Below are positions 26,741 through 35,564 of a DNA stretch of 64,000 nt, piece after piece (the stretch's first letter is position 1; each line of letters starts with the position of its first letter). The translations under genes were made by a program, and so were the position numbers. The notes under the pieces are model-generated. The model searched no databases and was not told the DNA's origin. It saw nothing but the letters and a program-made list of their open reading frames with translations. The stretch spans positions 3,596,001 through 3,660,000 of the forward strand of contig NZ_AP012547.1 of assembly GCF_000828635.1 (NCBI RefSeq), written 5' to 3'. This stretch comes from Sulfuritalea hydrogenivorans sk43H (GTDB lineage: Bacteria; Pseudomonadota; Gammaproteobacteria; Burkholderiales; Rhodocyclaceae).

Positions 26741-29700
26741 AAAAGTCCCCGCCGCGGCAAGCGAACCGCCACTGCCGATCGTCAATGATCCCGCCCCGAG
26801 TGCTATCTCTTTCCCCTGCACGGCGCCATTGATAACCACGCTGTTGCCCAGCAAACCCAGTTTGTAGGTCGACGAACCAAATGCTGCGGGCAGGCTCAAC
26901 GTCCCCCCTGCCGCAAGGATGAGCTTGCCGTTAACCGGAGCCACGGTAATGTTCGGTGCCCCGGTCAAATCACCGCCGACCGCAAACAGCATGTCGCCAT
27001 TGGCGCCGGCATTCAGATTGACAATCCCCGGATTGGCGATGGAACCGCTGTGATAGAACCCGATTGACGGCTGATACGAAGCGCTGTCGGTAAGGTTCAT
27101 GTTGCCGCCGGGCATGTTGTCAATCGCCCAGATGCGGATGCCGCCGTAGTTTGAGCCGGCGGCAACCGTGGCATTGGTTGCGCTGGCCGCCTTCACGTCG
27201 GAACTTATCGCCAGAGCTCCGGCCGTACCGCCAAAGCTGGTGAGCGATGCCGAGGTGCCGGCCGTGATGTTCACCACCCCGCTGCCGTTGTCGTCGTAGA
27301 TGCCGCCGTAGGCGCTGACCGAGGCGGCGGTGCCCGATGAAATCTCGCCCAGATAAACGTTGCCTCCGTAAGGCGAACCGGAGCTTGTGGTAATCACGAC
27401 GCCCGGCCCGGTACTTGCCGTGGCCTTGACCAGATGAAAGCTCTTGTAGGAGTTGTAGTTCAGATCGCCGGTCGAATACAAGGTCACGTAATCGACCTTG
27501 TTGTTGCCGCTGAAACCCACGGTTCCCGAGCCATAGGATGTCGCAACCAGGGAGTTCGCCGTAATCGCTCCGCCCGATGCCTGCGATATGCCGCCGCTGC
27601 CTGTACGCATCGACACATCGCTGGCGGACATGAACACGCCCGCCGGAATGCTGATGTTGCCCGCGTTCGGCGTCACGGGCGCGGTCAGGGACGAACTGCC
27701 GTCCCAGCCGGCGACGACGCGCAGCGTGCCGAAGTTGTAGGTGCCGGCCACGAATGTGACGGTGGATGTTGAAGCGAACGTCATGTTTCCGGAAAAGGCC
27801 AGACCGCTTCCCGGAACGCCGAGACCGCCAGCCGTATTTGCCAGAATGCCGCCGCTCATCGTCGAATTGACAAAGGTCGTCGCGACTCCCAGATTCAGGG
27901 TACCGGGACCGGCAATACTGGCGTCATAGAACGTCCGGGCGCCACCATGCACTTCCGAAAGCAGCAAAGTGCCGCCGGCGCCGATATTGACGCCGCCATA
28001 GAGGGTCCCTGCGTTCTGCATCGACAGCAGCGTATTGGCGGCGATGTTCAGGGTGCCGGTCGCACTCTGGTTGTATTGGGCTTCAAACGCACTGCTGTCG
28101 GCGAAATTGACAACACCATCGTTGTAGATCTGCCCCGCCTGCCCGGTGTTCTCGCTCTGGATCGGCCAGCCATGCGTGGAGTTGATGTTCAACACTCCGC
28201 TGCTCTTGTTGTTCAGCGTCGAGTACGCACTGCTGTAAAGGTCGAGGTACGACTCGCCGTTCAGGTTGAGGGTGCCGTAATTCTCCCAGGACCGTCCGGT
28301 GGCCGCTCCGCCCATGTAGGCGGCCACCACGGCGCCGGCTGATGCGCCGGAAAACGTCAGCGTCGCGCCCGACTGTACTTCGACCTTGCGGTTGGCCGCG
28401 GGATTGAAGTTGATGCCGAGCGAACCCGCGGCGGTGGTATTGAAAGTGGTCGTGCCACCAACAAACTTGATGTCGTTGTCGGCGGTGAGGGTGAGGGTTC
28501 GCGCGATTGCCGAAGCATTGGTGATGGCTATGCTGCCGCCCGAGGCATCGAACTTGATGTCGCCGGTCCCGCCTCCGTAGCTGCTGGTCGTGATGGTGAT
28601 GTCGTTGCTCGCGAGGTTCGCGTTGATGTCGTAATCGTTGAGCGTGGCTGTCGTGCCGCCGCCGTTGTCAAAAATGGTGCCCGGAAACGTCGCGCTGCCC
28701 GAGCTGGCGGAATGCACGATGGTGATGTCGGTCGGATCGAGCAGCCAGCTTCCAACGCTGCCGTTTGCCGCCGCGGTGTTCACCTTGATGCCGGCCACAT
28801 CCAGATAGCGCTTTCCCGACGTCTCCACAAACCCGCCATCACCACCACTGGCGCCGCCGCGTGCGCTGATGCTGCCGTAGGCCCGCGTCGTGTCGTCCGC
28901 CCACACGATCACCGTGCCGCCAGCGCCGACTTCCGTGGCGTCCGCCTTCAGGCTCGCCTCCGGTCCGAACCAGGTGGATGTTCGCGTTCTGGATCTCCGG
29001 GTTCTTGCCCTGGTAGTCGCCGCCGACCTTGATCGTGCCGCCTCCGGTCGTCCCGCTGGCGTCGATGCTGGCCTTGTCCATCACCGCCACCCGGTTGCCC
29101 AGCACTTCCACTTGTCCGCCCTTGGTGCCGGTGGTGACGATGCGACCGTTGCCGTCGACATAGGCGTCCTGGCTGGCCTTGAGGAATATCCTGCCGCCTT
29201 CATTGACGACGCTGCTGGCGTTGAGCGTGCCGCTGTTCTTGACGATGACGCCGGCGATGCCGATGCGGCCGGCTTCGGCCGTGATGGTGCCAAGGTTGGT
29301 GGCGTTGCCGGTCGCGCCGGTGATGTCAACCTTGATGCCGGGCAGGGCGCTGTCGATCAGGCTGACTGTTGCGCCGGCGGCGAGTATGGTTTCGCCACCC
29401 GGGGTGGTGATGATGCCGCTGTTGGCTTCGCCAGCCACGCTTTCGTTTTTGACGTTGGCACCGATGAGGTAGACGCTGCCGCCGGCGGGCGTCCTGATTT
29501 CGCCCTGGTTGATGACGTCCTTGGCGGTGCCGTCATTGATGAACAGGTGCCGTCCGGCGAGGAAGTCTTCATTCCGGATGTTGAGCGTGCTGGCGACAAA
29601 GGCGGCGGTGTCGACCCGTCCGCCGGCGCCAACCATGATGCCGGCCGGGTTGATGAGCCAGACCCGGCCGTTGGAGCTCAGGGTGCCGTAGATCGCCGTG

Positions 29701-29996
29701 GGGTCGCTCAAGACCCGGTTGAGGACGCTGGAGGAGGCGGAGCTTTGCTGGAAATGCGTCTTCTCGCCGGCGGCGATCGAAAACTTGTCCCAGTGGATGA
29801 TGGCGCCGTTGCTGTTGGTGACCGTCAGCACGTTGCCGACCTGGTTGAAACTCGCCGTGCCATTGACGACCGTCGGATTGACCGGGTTGGACAGCGCCGG
29901 TGCCGCAAGAAAACACGCGGCTACCGCGACAACTCCCAGTCTCACCGGCGTCATCAACCGACCCGTCTGCTTGCGGGGTGGGTTCGTGTTGTTCAT
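25940..29996 (-). pseudogene. Filamentous-haemagglutinin-like TpsA exoprotein, copy 1, broken by a one-base insertion
   Basis: This is a two-partner-secretion exoprotein gene. The N-terminal frame (29996 down to 28839) encodes a signal peptide, the TPS secretion domain and the INPAGI motif, then runs into noise. The rest of the protein continues in the next frame (to 25940). An extra G at 28976/28977, absent from the otherwise identical tpsA2 site, explains the break. Removing it restores about 1,351 aa. The passenger middle (26741-28798) is a beta-helix-like Gly/Ser/Thr/Asn-rich region unlike that of tpsA2. The C-terminus is Pro-rich, then Lys/Asp-rich, and ends AQCS. If the shift is real, the gene makes only a 385-aa TPS fragment. 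A sequencing error is possible. Confidence 0.85.
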
Positions 29997-30007
29997 CTGC
30001 AAACTCC
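28799..30007 (-). repeat. 1.2-kb 5' duplicated block, copy A (tpsA1 5' end)
   Basis: The block corresponds to 34261-35468. The two agree except for the extra base at 28976/28977 and about 12 substitutions clustered between 29365 and 29534, which change only one residue (Ala to Gln). Confidence 0.88.
28910..28931 (+). repeat. 22-base dispersed repeat, copy 7 (inside tpsA1)
   Basis: It matches the consensus at 21 of 22 bases. On the coding (minus) strand it encodes EVGAGGTV, immediately before the conserved VWADDTTRAYG segment of the exoprotein. Confidence 0.55.
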
Positions 30008-30039
30008 TGAAGCAGGATGGTAGCCCGTTTATGCCACAC

Positions 30040-30080
30040 TTATATCCTAAAACTGCTTGTGTGTCAGGGAGTAAGTCACA
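30040..30080 (-). promoter_or_regulatory. Conserved upstream element of tpsA1 (candidate promoter)
   Basis: Read on the minus strand, the stretch holds TGTGACTTACTCCCT, then GTTTTAGGA and a TATAAG -10-like box. The same arrangement precedes tpsA2 (35501-35542, about 32 of 42 positions alike), although the sequence between each element and its gene differs. Conservation outside the duplicated coding arms suggests a working promoter or operator. Confidence 0.45.
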
Positions 30081-30120
30081 CTCACGACGGGGGAAACCTC
30101 AAAAACAGGAATTCATGACA

Positions 30121-30155
30121 AAAACGCCGGCAGTCTCCCGACGGCCGGCGTTTTT
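30121..30155 (-). terminator. Intrinsic terminator after fecR2
   Basis: AAAACGCCGGC (30121-30131) pairs with GCCGGCGTTTTT (30144-30155). The A-run becomes the U-run on the minus strand, so it ends the tpsB-tpsA2-fecR2 transcript. It is symmetrical enough to act in both directions. Confidence 0.75.
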
Positions 30156-30173
30156 GCTGTGTTTCAAACCTTC

Positions 30174-30887
30174 CTACATCTTGCACTCGGCATCGTCGCC
30201 CTTGCCGATGCCCTTGCCGCCGCCCTTGTTCTGTGCGATCGAGCTGGGCATCGTGACCTGGATGCCTTGTTGCGGCGGCACGATCGTCGGCGGCGCATTC
30301 GGGTTGGCGACGAAGCCGAATTGCCCGGCGTTGATCTGTACCGTGCCAGCCCGGTTGCTCATGCTGATCGAGCCGTTGGTGACGTCCACATGCAGCCCGT
30401 TGGGCGGCGGCTTGCCTCCCGTGGTCGGTACCCCGCCGCAGTCGTTCTGGCACAGCAGCGCGCCAAAGTGCGTGCCGCGGATGCCGATGGTCGCCGTCTC
30501 GGTCTGGAAGCTGACCTTCTCCCGGCTGCGCTTGCCGAGCAAGCCGGTTACCGCCCGCAGGCCGCCCTTGAACATGTTCATGACGATGTTGTCGTTTTCA
30601 GGCTTGGCGGCGTTGTAGGCGTAGTTCTCGATCTTGAGCTGGGTGCCGGGGCGCAGGACGACTTCGCCGCCGTCCACGAACTTGATCCGCGCGTAGGTCT
30701 CGGCTTCGGTGCTGAGCGTGTCGCCTTCCAGGACTTCCGACTTGACGCTGAGCAGTTTGCTGGTGCCGTCCACCCGCTTGGCCGACAGGGTGCCCGACAG
30801 GTGCGTGATCTGGCCCGCCGGGGCCGCGTGCACGGCCGGGATGGACACCAGGCTGAGGGCCAGGGCGGCCAGGAGGGTTCGCATCAT
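30174..30887 (-). CDS. Exported FecR-domain protein, copy 2
   Basis: The protein (237 aa) is identical to that encoded at 25213-25926, with the same signal peptide, FecR-like domain and Gly/Lys-rich tail. Only the stop codon differs (TAG here, TGA in copy 1), which marks the edge of the duplication. It begins 13 bases after the intact tpsA2 and ends before a strong terminator. FecR-domain proteins of this secreted type are often encoded beside FHA-like exoproteins; their job is not known. Confidence 0.83.
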   Translation of the reverse strand: MMRTLLAALALSLVSIPAVHAAPAGQITHLSGTLSAKRVDGTSKLLSVKSEVLEGDTLSTEAETYARIKFVDGGEVVLRPGTQLKIENYAYNAAKPENDNIVMNMFKGGLRAVTGLLGKRSREKVSFQTETATIGIRGTHFGALLCQNDCGGVPTTGGKPPPNGLHVDVTNGSISMSNRAGTVQINAGQFGFVANPNAPPTIVPPQQGIQVTMPSSIAQNKGGGKGIGKGDDAECKM

Positions 30888-31701
30888 GCTTCCCTCCGGC
30901 TTACGAGCACTGGGCAACTTTCTTCTGGCCTGGCTTGTCATCTTTTTTCCCGTCCTTGCCATTGTCCGCTTTCTTGTCTTTGTCCTTGTCGTCTTTCTTG
31001 TCATCTTTCTTGTCGCCGTTGCCGCCGCTGTCGTCGCCGCCGAAGCTGCCTTCGGTGCCGCCCGCGGTGGTGCCACCCGTCCCGCTTCCCGGCTGGGTCC
31101 CGCCCGGCCCGGTGATTTCAAAGCTCGGCGGCGGTTTGTCGATCGGGGTATCGGTGGGGGGCGGGGGTTTGCACAGGCTCGGACTGAGGACGCAGATGTC
31201 CAGGGTGGTTCCGGAGTAGGCGATTTGCAGGCCGGCGCCCGCGACGGCCGGCGTGCTGGTGTTCACGGCAAAGAAGCCGCTGCCGCCCACCACCGTGGTG
31301 GTGGTCTCTTTGCCGTCGATCATGACGCCGCCGCTGCTGCGGCCGGCGAAGGCGAGGTGCGTGGTCGCCGGGATGCCGGTGCCGATGTCGGACAGGATGT
31401 AGGAGGGCGAGTAGCCGACCGTGCCGTCGTTCAGCACCAGCGTCGAGGCGGATCCCATCAGGTCCAGATACACGTCGTTGGCGGCGTTGATGTGCGCGCC
31501 GTTGTTCAGCTTCAGGTTGCCTCCCACCAGGATGCTGGCGTCAGGGAAGTACGCCACCGACTGGTTGTAGCCCGCCCAGATGTAGCCGCCGTAGCTGGCG
31601 TTGCCAATGTTGAGATTGCCTCCCACCATCAGTTCCAGGTCGCCTGTCGTCGTCTTGATATACCCGCCGTTGATGGTGACGTCGTTCGCTACGACGCCCA
31701 C
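30176..31701 (-). repeat. 1,526-base 3' duplicated block, copy B (fecR2 plus tpsA2 3' end)
   Basis: This is the partner of 25215-26740 with no difference seen. Such identity, synonymous sites included, means a recent duplication or ongoing gene conversion. Confidence 0.9.
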
Positions 31702-34700
31702 CAAGCTGTTGGTGGCGTGGATGCCGCTGCCGTTGCCGACGGTCAGGCTGCCGGCGACCAAGCCGACATCCAGTGCGGAGACGCTGCTATTGACGGCGAC
31801 GGCGCTGCCGGCGACAAGAAGATCGGCTGTGGTGGTGACCGGCGCAGCAATGTTGACCGTCGATCCCGCCAGCAAAAGGTCGTTGTTGCCCACACTGAGC
31901 GCCCCGGATATGGCCAGCAAACCGCTCGCACCAAGACCGATGGAACCGGCGCCACCGGTGTTGAAGGTGGCGGAGGAATAATTCAATCCATCGTTGCTCA
32001 CAAGGCTGATGTCACCGCCGTACAGTGCCGTCAGGGAAAAGCTTCCTGTTGCCGTCAGGGTTCCGGTACCGGTGAAGTTCTGCGTAAAACTCGCGGACGT
32101 TCCGGCGGAAGCATTGTCGGTAAGCGTTACAGAGCTCGGTTGAGCGGCGCTGGTATTGGCAATGCGGATGCCGCCGTTGGCGGAGCCGCCATCTACCTGG
32201 GCAACAATGCTGCTTGTTGCGGCGACATCAGCGCTGATGGCCAGACTCCCGGCGGATCCTCCATAAAGGCTTTGCAGACTGACCGTCGGCCCGCTGATAT
32301 TGATGGCACTGCCGTTGTTGTCGTGGATGTCGTAAAACGCCGCGATAACGGCTCCCCCGGTGCCGGAGTTAATCGTTCCCAGTCCGACGCTCTGCGCTTT
32401 GAACGTGACGAGCCCGGTACTCGTGGTAGCGTCGAAGTTGTCGACCCGGTTCTCGATACTCAACAAATCAACCGGTCCGGCCCCGGTCGCTGTCGCGGTA
32501 AGCCAGTCGGTGACGATCATGCCGCCAGCGGTCTGGAAGACCCCGGGGCCTGTGCCCGTGGAATCAAGCAGTACCGAGCCGCCCATGCCATAGCCGGTAC
32601 CAATGAGACCCTTGCCCAGCGTCATGCTGCCGGTGCCGCCCACTCCCGAATGCAGGCTGATCGTGCCCCCCGCCTTGCTACCGATGCGATCCGCCAACGC
32701 GTTGGCACTATTCAGCGTAATGGCACGGCTATTAATGACGAGATTCACTGGGGTGTTATTCGCGCCGCCGATCAGGGCCATCGAACCACCATCCTGACCT
32801 ATGGCACCGCCAGTAAGCGTCAGGTCACCGCCGACATTGAGCGTGACATTGACAAGGCTGCCGGCATCGGAGCCGATAACGGCTGGCGCCAGCCATTTGA
32901 GAGTATTGGGCGTGGAATCGGCATAGGTCAATGCAGCGCCTTGCGCCGCTGTCGAACCGCCAGTCAGCGTGAGGTTGCCGGTGGTGCTGACGGTGACCGA
33001 TGACTTGCCGCCGATATAGGCGCCACCGTAGGCCGCACTGCCGCCATTGAGGGCAATGCTTGCCGCCGAGACACTCAGGTTGCCGTCGGCGCTGATGCCG
33101 GCGTCATTGCTCACCTCAAGGTCGGGACCGAAATACACGCCGCCGCTGGTGCCGCCGGTAATGGTGATTGCGCCGCTGGCCGTCACGTTCGACGTCGACT
33201 TGGATTCGATGCCGGCCCAGTTGCCGTTGCCGCCGCCGCCGCCCGTAATCGTGATCGCCGTGGCGTTAATGGTCTGGGCGCCGGTGCTGCGAATCTGGGC
33301 CTCGTTGTGCGTGGCGCAGCTCGCGCAAATCAGCGTCTGCCCCGGACCGCCGTAATCGTTGTAGGACGACCCGCCGTAGGTTGCGGTGCCGGTACCGGCT
33401 ATCACGGAAATGGCCAGGCTGCCCGCGGTCTTGGTGATGGTCTGGGTGCCGCCCGCCTCGATCCGCGCCGCATTGCCGCCATATGTCGTATTGCTGTTGC
33501 TGCCCTGCAATTGAAGCGTGTTGGCGGCACTGCCGCTGAAGGTAATGACCTGGGAACCGTAGGTGGAAAGCCGCGCCTCGCCAACAGTGGAGGTCATCGT
33601 TACGCTGCCGTTTGCCGCGCCGGCGCCCACCGTGATGGTCTGGTTGCCTTGTGACATCAGACTGGCATTGGACGTAACGGCGTTGATGGTGATGGACTCC
33701 GCCCCGACACTCATGGTTCCACCGGCGGCGACCGCGGCATCGGTGATGCTCAAAGCGCCTTTGGCTTTGAGCACGATGCTGCCGCTGCCGGCGAGGTTGG
33801 TGCCGATGTTGGCTCCGGTATTGATGGTGATGTTGCCGGCGGTATTGGTGGCCGTCGGGCTGGCATATCCGCTCGCGGGCAGCCAGCCGGCTACCAGTGT
33901 CAGGTTGCCGGTGCCGGAATGATAGATCGATGCATTGTTGGCGAGAGTAATGTGCCGTTCTGCGAGCAATGAGAGGGAGTTGGCACTTCCGGACAGCACA
34001 CCCGCACCGGTCACACTGATGTCGCCGCTGCCGTAACCCGTCGATGATGTTTGAATGACGACATTGGTGCTCGATAGCTGGCCATTGATGTAGTCCCAAC
34101 CCATGGTCGAAGCACCATCCGTACCGCCGTCGAAGACTCCGCCATAGAAGCTGCCGTAGCTAGGGCCGCCATACGTCGTGACGATGGTGATGTCCGTCGG
34201 GTCGAGCAACAGCGTTCCGGTCTTGCCGTTGGGTGCAGAAGTGTCAACCGTCGCCAGGAAATCCAGATAGCGCTTTCCCGACGTCTCCACAAACCCGCCA
34301 TCACCACCACTGGCGCCGCCGCGTGCGCTGATGCTGCCGTAGGCCCGCGTCGTGTCGTCCGCCCACACGATCACCGTGCCGCCAGCGCCGACTTCCGTGG
34401 CGTCCGCCTTCAGGCTCGCCTCCGGTCCGAACCAGGTGATGTTCGCGTTCTGGATCTCCGGGTTCTTGCCCTGGTAGTCGCCGCCGACCTTGATCGTGCC
34501 GCCTCCGGTCGTCCCGCTGGCGTCGATGCTGGCCTTGTCCATCACCGCCACCCGGTTGCCCAGCACTTCCACTTGTCCGCCCTTGGTGCCGGTGGTGACG
34601 ATGCGACCGTTGCCGTCGACATAGGCGTCCTGGCTGGCCTTGAGGAATATCCTGCCGCCTTCATTGACGACGCTGCTGGCGTTGAGCGTGCCGCTGTTCT

Positions 34701-35457
34701 TGACGATGACGCCGGCGATGCCGATGCGGCCGGCTTCGGCCGTGATGGTGCCAAGGTTGGTGGCGTTGCCGGTCGCGCCGGTGATGTCAACCTTGATGCC
34801 GGGCAGGGCGCTGTCGATCAGGCTGACGGTCTGGCCGGCGGCCAGTATCGTTTCGCCGCCCGGGGTGGTGATGATGCCGCTGTTGGCTTCGCCGGCGACG
34901 CTTTCGTTTTTGACGTTGGCGCCGATGAGATAGACGCTGCCGCCGGCGGGCGTCCTGATTTCGCCCTGGTTGATGACGTCCTTGGCGGTGCCGTCGTTGA
35001 TGAACAGGTGCCGTCCGGCGAGGAAGTCTTCATTCCGGATGTTGAGCGTGCTGGCGACAAAGGCGGCGGTGTCGACCCGTCCGCCGGCGCCAACCATGAT
35101 GCCGGCCGGGTTGATGAGCCAGACCCGGCCGTTGGAGCTCAGGGTGCCGTAGATCGCCGTGGGGTCGCTCAAGACCCGGTTGAGGACGCTGGAGGAGGCG
35201 GAGCTTTGCTGGAAATGCGTCTTCTCGCCGGCGGCGATCGAAAACTTGTCCCAGTGGATGATGGCGCCGTTGCTGTTGGTGACCGTCAGCACGTTGCCGA
35301 CCTGGTTGAAACTCGCCGTGCCATTGACGACCGTCGGATTGACCGGGTTGGACAGCGCCGGTGCCGCAAGAAAACACGCGGCTACCGCGACAACTCCCAG
35401 TCTCACCGGCGTCATCAACCGACCCGTCTGCTTGCGGGGTGGGTTCGTGTTGTTCAT
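30901..35457 (-). CDS. Filamentous-haemagglutinin-like TpsA exoprotein, copy 2 (intact)
   Basis: This is a large secreted beta-helix protein of 1,518 aa and the substrate of the TpsB transporter upstream. It has a long signal peptide (to about residue 37, APALS), a TPS domain beginning NPTVVNGTASFNQ, the secretion motif LINPAGIMVG, long Gly/Ser/Thr/Asn-rich repeats, and a C-terminus with two cysteines (CVLSPSLC), a Pro-rich stretch, a Lys/Asp-rich stretch and a terminal Cys. Terminal cysteines anchor HMW1-type adhesins to their TpsB partner, so surface retention is possible. The ATG at 35457 follows GGAG by seven bases. Its middle, about 2.56 kb (31702-34260), is unrelated to that of tpsA1. 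Confidence 0.88.
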   Translation of the reverse strand: MNNTNPPRKQTGRLMTPVRLGVVAVAACFLAAPALSNPVNPTVVNGTASFNQVGNVLTVTNSNGAIIHWDKFSIAAGEKTHFQQSSASSSVLNRVLSDPTAIYGTLSSNGRVWLINPAGIMVGAGGRVDTAAFVASTLNIRNEDFLAGRHLFINDGTAKDVINQGEIRTPAGGSVYLIGANVKNESVAGEANSGIITTPGGETILAAGQTVSLIDSALPGIKVDITGATGNATNLGTITAEAGRIGIAGVIVKNSGTLNASSVVNEGGRIFLKASQDAYVDGNGRIVTTGTKGGQVEVLGNRVAVMDKASIDASGTTGGGTIKVGGDYQGKNPEIQNANITWFGPEASLKADATEVGAGGTVIVWADDTTRAYGSISARGGASGGDGGFVETSGKRYLDFLATVDTSAPNGKTGTLLLDPTDITIVTTYGGPSYGSFYGGVFDGGTDGASTMGWDYINGQLSSTNVVIQTSSTGYGSGDISVTGAGVLSGSANSLSLLAERHITLANNASIYHSGTGNLTLVAGWLPASGYASPTATNTAGNITINTGANIGTNLAGSGSIVLKAKGALSITDAAVAAGGTMSVGAESITINAVTSNASLMSQGNQTITVGAGAANGSVTMTSTVGEARLSTYGSQVITFSGSAANTLQLQGSNSNTTYGGNAARIEAGGTQTITKTAGSLAISVIAGTGTATYGGSSYNDYGGPGQTLICASCATHNEAQIRSTGAQTINATAITITGGGGGNGNWAGIESKSTSNVTASGAITITGGTSGGVYFGPDLEVSNDAGISADGNLSVSAASIALNGGSAAYGGAYIGGKSSVTVSTTGNLTLTGGSTAAQGAALTYADSTPNTLKWLAPAVIGSDAGSLVNVTLNVGGDLTLTGGAIGQDGGSMALIGGANNTPVNLVINSRAITLNSANALADRIGSKAGGTISLHSGVGGTGSMTLGKGLIGTGYGMGGSVLLDSTGTGPGVFQTAGGMIVTDWLTATATGAGPVDLLSIENRVDNFDATTSTGLVTFKAQSVGLGTINSGTGGAVIAAFYDIHDNNGSAINISGPTVSLQSLYGGSAGSLAISADVAATSSIVAQVDGGSANGGIRIANTSAAQPSSVTLTDNASAGTSASFTQNFTGTGTLTATGSFSLTALYGGDISLVSNDGLNYSSATFNTGGAGSIGLGASGLLAISGALSVGNNDLLLAGSTVNIAAPVTTTADLLVAGSAVAVNSSVSALDVGLVAGSLTVGNGSGIHATNSLVGVVANDVTINGGYIKTTTGDLELMVGGNLNIGNASYGGYIWAGYNQSVAYFPDASILVGGNLKLNNGAHINAANDVYLDLMGSASTLVLNDGTVGYSPSYILSDIGTGIPATTHLAFAGRSSGGVMIDGKETTTTVVGGSGFFAVNTSTPAVAGAGLQIAYSGTTLDICVLSPSLCKPPPPTDTPIDKPPPSFEITGPGGTQPGSGTGGTTAGGTEGSFGGDDSGGNGDKKDDKKDDKDKDKKADNGKDGKKDDKPGQKKVAQCS

Positions 35458-35468
35458 CTGCAAACTCC
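34261..35468 (-). repeat. 1.2-kb 5' duplicated block, copy B (tpsA2 5' end)
   Basis: This is the partner of 28799-30007, covering the ribosome binding site, signal peptide and TPS domain. Substitutions against copy A are confined to a short cluster. Confidence 0.88.
34372..34393 (+). repeat. 22-base dispersed repeat, copy 8 (inside tpsA2)
   Basis: It is identical to copy 7 because it lies in the duplicated 5' block, so it is not an independent occurrence. Confidence 0.55.
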
Positions 35469-35500
35469 AGGGGCGGGACAGCCGCCCTTTCAATTCAAAT

Positions 35501-35542
35501 TTATAGCCCTAAAACCACTTGCCGGCGAGGGAGAAAGTCACA
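35501..35542 (-). promoter_or_regulatory. Conserved upstream element of tpsA2 (candidate promoter)
   Basis: On the minus strand it reads TGTGACTTTCTCCCT, then GTTTTAGGG and TATAA, in the 107-base gap between tpsB and tpsA2. The matching element before tpsA1 suggests that each exoprotein gene has its own promoter or shared regulator site in addition to read-through from tpsB. Confidence 0.45.
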
Positions 35543-35564
35543 TCCGGAGCAAGCGAGCCTCTGA

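Noticed and set aside
30709-33003. 764-codon open frame on the plus strand opposite tpsA2, and similar long frames opposite the TolC-family, porin, dsbD and acyl-CoA carboxylase genes
   Set aside because: They mirror GC-rich third positions of clearly functional genes, lack ribosome sites and encode low-complexity Arg/Ala/Gly/His text with no family motif.
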